The notes below the pieces were generated by a model. The model was not told where the DNA came from. It ran no database searches and saw only the letters and a list, made by a program, of their open reading frames with translations. DNA of 64,000 nucleotides, from contig CANTUQ010000101.1 in NCBI GenBank assembly GCA_947683425.1, positions 30,961,001 through 31,025,000 on the forward strand, written 5' to 3'. The position numbers were made by a program, and so were the translations under genes. The stretch is from Excoecaria cochinchinensis (taxonomy: Eukaryota > Streptophyta > Magnoliopsida > Malpighiales > Euphorbiaceae). Of the stretch, positions 60,652 to 64,000 are shown piece by piece (the stretch's first letter is position 1; each line of letters opens with the position of its first letter).

Positions 60652-61091
60652 CACTGAACTTTCACTTGAATAACAGTAATATAATAAAAAAAAATTGTTC
60701 TCTCAAAAATCATTGAACTTAAAATTTTTCTACAGAAAAATAACTTTGGCCATTTTTCGGCAAAAAAACTACCGAAAAATCCACTTGGCGTGCATAGTCA
60801 GCACTAGCATACATGTGACATGCCACTTGAATGAAATTTTCGCCACATGGAATTAAAACCCACGTGTCATGATCACATGGCAAAAATTTCTTCCATGTGG
60901 CATGCCACGTGTACATTAGAGCTGACTGTCCACGCCAATAGAATTTTTCGGCGGTCCTCTTGCCAAAAAAGGGCAAAAGTTATTTTTCTATAGAAATATT
61001 TTAAGTTCAGTGATTTTTAAGAGAATAAAAATTATTTTATTACATTAGTATTATTTAAGTAAAAATTCAATGACAGTGGGTGAAATTAACC

Positions 61092-61092
<1 letters not shown>
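60651..61092. mobile_element. MITE with long terminal inverted repeats
   Basis: The left arm (TCACTGAACTTTCACTTGAA, then CATTGAACTTAAAATTTTTC) is inverted at the right arm (about 60985-61075). The centre is a further inverted repeat with CACATGG and GGCATGCCAC motifs. The right end extends to GGGTGAAATTAACCC; the matching left end seems replaced by a (TA)n tract. The long arms suggest a Mutator-type MITE, but no target duplication can be assigned. Confidence 0.6.
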
Positions 61093-61143
<51 letters not shown>

Positions 61144-61709
61144 CAACTGAAAAAGTATCCGCATGAATAAGCTATTTTATTGCTGGCAGAAACACATAAT
61201 AATTGGGCATTGACGGTAGTATTTTAAGAATGAAAATCTATACGCATATCTCAGATACTCTTATCATTAATCATTTTTTTTCTTTATTTAAAAATTAAAA
61301 TTTTCTTAACATTTTCTAGTTAGCTACTATTATGAATGAAGCCGTTCATGAATTTTTTAACGATCAAATTAAAAAAAAAAAATTGTTACTTATATATGCT
61401 AACTAATGTTTCCATTTGTTTTTTAATCAATTTATTTTATATAATAATTTTTTATTTCACGAATTAAATTTTAATAAGATATACTCTGATTGATATAAAA
61501 ATAGAATTCAAATAAAAAATAAATAAATATGAACATATAATCATATTCCATTTCAACCAGCACATCACCTATATTTACTCAAACCAAACATAACACAACC
61601 AAAAAGAAATTATTTCCAACATTTTCAAAAACATAATTATGATCATATTTATTCATACAGCAACAAACCAACCTCTCATTATCTAATTCACCTCCCCCCA
61701 AAAAAAAAA
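61093..61709. promoter_or_regulatory. Upstream region of the TBL gene
   Basis: A (TA)n tract at about 61098-61141 is followed by AT-rich sequence. The 60 bp before the start codon is an A/C-rich leader. No clear TATA box can be chosen. Confidence 0.4.
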
Positions 61710-62341
61710 ATGAAGTCACCTCTCTCTGGTTCATCTTCTTCAATTCTTATGAGAAAAGCTCGTTTCTCTCCATATCTATTTACTCTATTAGCTTTCATTG
61801 TCTTTGTTGCTATTCTCTATGGAGAAGATTTCATGTGCTTGCTAGGCGAACTCGATGCCAACTCAGCTGGTCTCGTCACAAGAACCGGTGAGTTTAACTC
61901 AGCCAGTCATATTTGCATATCTTTAAAGCATAATGTGCATATGTTTCATGCAAAATTAATTAATTAATTATAAGGTACTGATTGGTGAGTGAGTTGCGTT
62001 TTGTTCCTGGGTAGAGAAGAAGTGGGAGAAGCTGCCTTTCTCCATCGGAAAGTCGCCGGAAAGTTGTGACGTGTTCAGTGGGAGGTGGGTTAGGGACGAG
62101 TTGGCTCGCCCGCTTTATGAAGAATGGGAATGTCCGTACATTCAGCCTCAGTTAACTTGTCAAGAACATGGTCGCCCTGATAAGGAATATCAGCATTGGA
62201 GATGGCAACCCCATGCCTGCGATCTTCCAACGTTAGTATCACTTTATTATTATTATTATTATTAAAAGAATTGAATTGAATTGAGTAAATAATCAATGAA
62301 GTAAGTGTGTGCCAATACACATCCTCACTTTTATAATTTTC

Positions 62342-62389
<48 letters not shown>

Positions 62390-63861
62390 CTATGATGACT
62401 CATCTAATTTATTTTAGGTGCTCTTTTTTAAATTTTAATTTAATAATAATCATATAATTTTAAATTTTTATAATAAAATTATAATGTGTTGGGATTCTGA
62501 TTCCGTTACTGTAAATAATATTTATTGTCTAAAATAATTTATTTCTAAAATTGATTTTGTTTATATATGATTGTATTTTTAGTTTGCATTTTTTTTTATT
62601 TGGATTTTGGTCGCTCAACAACTTTAGAAATTTCATGGTTTGATTAATTAAAAGTTATGTGTAACTATTTGATTAAAGACATTGAAGTTATTTATTTGCA
62701 TTCTTGTTTTGTTTGCTTATCGTAACTTTGAAAATATTTTTAGGAGTTTGAATAATTAAATATTTACAATAATTAAATGTGGATTCTTGCAAGTTTTATA
62801 TATTTGGAAATTTTAAATTAGTTACTTTCGATGGAAGAGAGAAAGAGTTCTTTTGCTTTAGAGACTCATCTTCCATGACATTGATTTTATATATATGGTC
62901 CGCCGGTTTGTTTGATTTTGCATTCTCCGCCCAATGCCGGCTGCTGGAACCACCACTTCATGGTGGTGGGTGCACGTGTCACGTTCTTGTATACATTTAC
63001 AAATTATGCTTTGTTTCAATGAGTCTGCATATCTTGGTGGGGACCATGGACGCATTGCAAATGAGAGTCCACATTATTATTATTATTATTATTACTGAAA
63101 TTCTACTTCTCAATTATTATTTTTTGTTGTTGATATAGTTTTGATGTTGGTATATTGTAGATTATATGTGGGAAATTTTGATATAGAATCTAAATCTGAT
63201 TTAAATCGGATAATTCATTTATAATTCATTTAATAATGATTTAATCTAATCGGATACAATCTATTTATGACCTGTAAAATTTTGATACGTTTATGATCCG
63301 GCACAAACACATCTAATCCGATCTTTTGCCACCCATAAATTGCATAAATAAATTACTGTTTATATGCATATGAAATTTTTGTTTTGCAGTTTCAATGCGA
63401 GCTTAATGTTGGAGACATTAAGGGGGAAAAGAATGATGTTTGTGGGAGATTCCTTGAACAGAGGACAATATGTTTCAATGGTTTGTCTTCTTCATAGACT
63501 CCTGCCTGAACATGCCAAATCCATGGAAACTTTTGATTCTCTTACAGTCTTCACTGCCAAGGTAATTTTTAATGAAATATTTATCAAAATGAAAATGTAA
63601 TTAACTATAGTATCTAATTTATTTATTTTCTCAATTTGATTATTGTTGGGTGTAATTATAGGATTACAATGCCACAATTGAGTTCTATTGGGCACCATTT
63701 CTGCTAGAATCAAATTCAGACAATGCTGTGGTCCATAGGATATCAGATAGAATTGTGAGGAAAGGTTCAATCACCAAACATGGCAAGAATTGGAAAGGAG
63801 TTGATATTTTAGTTTTCAACACTTATCTATGGTGGATGACTGGCCTCAATATGAAGATCTT
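61710..63861 (+). CDS. TRICHOME BIREFRINGENCE-LIKE xylan O-acetyltransferase, 5' part
   Basis: Four exons in phase within the window (61710-61887, 62015-62231, 63390-63561, 63662-63861); the last ends at a donor (63862) and the gene continues past the right edge. An N-terminal signal anchor (about residues 19-38) fits a Golgi type II protein. The TBL/PMR5 N-terminal domain follows (ESCDVFSGRWVRDELARPLY, EECPYIQPQ-type context, HWRWQPHACDLP), then the PC-esterase domain with GDS at 151-153 (MFVGDSLNRGQYVSM) and DILVFNTYLWWMTGLNMKI. The second catalytic motif (DxxH) would lie outside. The family O-acetylates xylan or other wall polymers. It looks closest to the xylan-specific TBL3/TBL31-33 group, though that placement is from memory. 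P-T-F at the exon 2/3 joint differs from the usual P-R-F. Intron 2 holds a (TA)n tract (62349-62388). Confidence 0.9.
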
Positions 63862-64000
63862 GTAATTTACTTCTTTTTCCCCCTCATATTTTTAAAAAAA
63901 AAAAATTTATTTACATATGTTAGGAATTTTTTTTGGTCAATTAATTTAATTTAGGAATAAGGGTCAAATTTGCTCTTAATTTTTTTTTTTTAAATGTTAA

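Overview
The window is nuclear DNA of a eudicot plant. Genes have short GT-AG introns in AT-rich DNA, and it carries a CC-NB-ARC-LRR receptor, a PP2-B type F-box gene, a TBL xylan acetyltransferase, plant CACTA, Mutator and Ty1-copia elements, and many (TA)n tracts. The species cannot be fixed from the sequence. Most of the DNA is transposon-derived. Four host genes look intact or intact within the window: an NLR-PP2 chimera (46789-50449), an F-box-PP2 gene (40357-41452), an Atg27-like membrane protein (51450-57644) and the start of a TBL gene (61710-63861, running off the right edge).

Layout. 1-2497: 3' half of a Ty1-copia element that inserted into a second NLR-PP2 copy, whose remains run to 4692. 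6210-8372: truncated copies of the Atg27-like gene and of a PP2 exon, showing that an [NLR-PP2 / Atg27-like] block was duplicated and rearranged. 8373-17763: a decayed copia element split by a 6.3 kb CACTA transposon (8913-15195). 18127-32377: a 14.25 kb composite Mutator-like element with terminal inverted repeats and a 9-bp target duplication. It carries two MULE halves, each with a MURA-type transposase (intact on the right), a plant-mobile-domain (PMD) gene and a small accessory ORF. 32378-39885: a segmental tandem duplication whose second unit took a 3.7 kb CACTA element (with a captured LOG exon) and a PIF/Harbinger MITE. Because the two units are copies of one sequence, the window supplies its own empty sites for several insertions. 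40357-50449: the F-box-PP2 gene, F-box debris, MITEs and the NLR-PP2 gene. 51450-63861: the Atg27-like gene, a long AT-rich interval and the TBL gene.

The most notable host feature is the NLR-PP2 chimera. A coiled-coil NLR with complete NB-ARC motifs and LRRs is spliced to the two C-terminal exons of a PP2/Nictaba-type lectin gene. The joining exon ends in sequence homologous to the end of exon 1 of the F-box-PP2 gene only 6 kb away, with identical intron positions and phases. This looks like an NLR that acquired an integrated PP2 domain by recombination with a neighbouring F-box-PP2 gene, after which the block was duplicated. The most notable transposon feature is the composite MULE, with arrays of perfect GC-rich hairpins and a recurring transposase + PMD + Gag-like ORF gene set.
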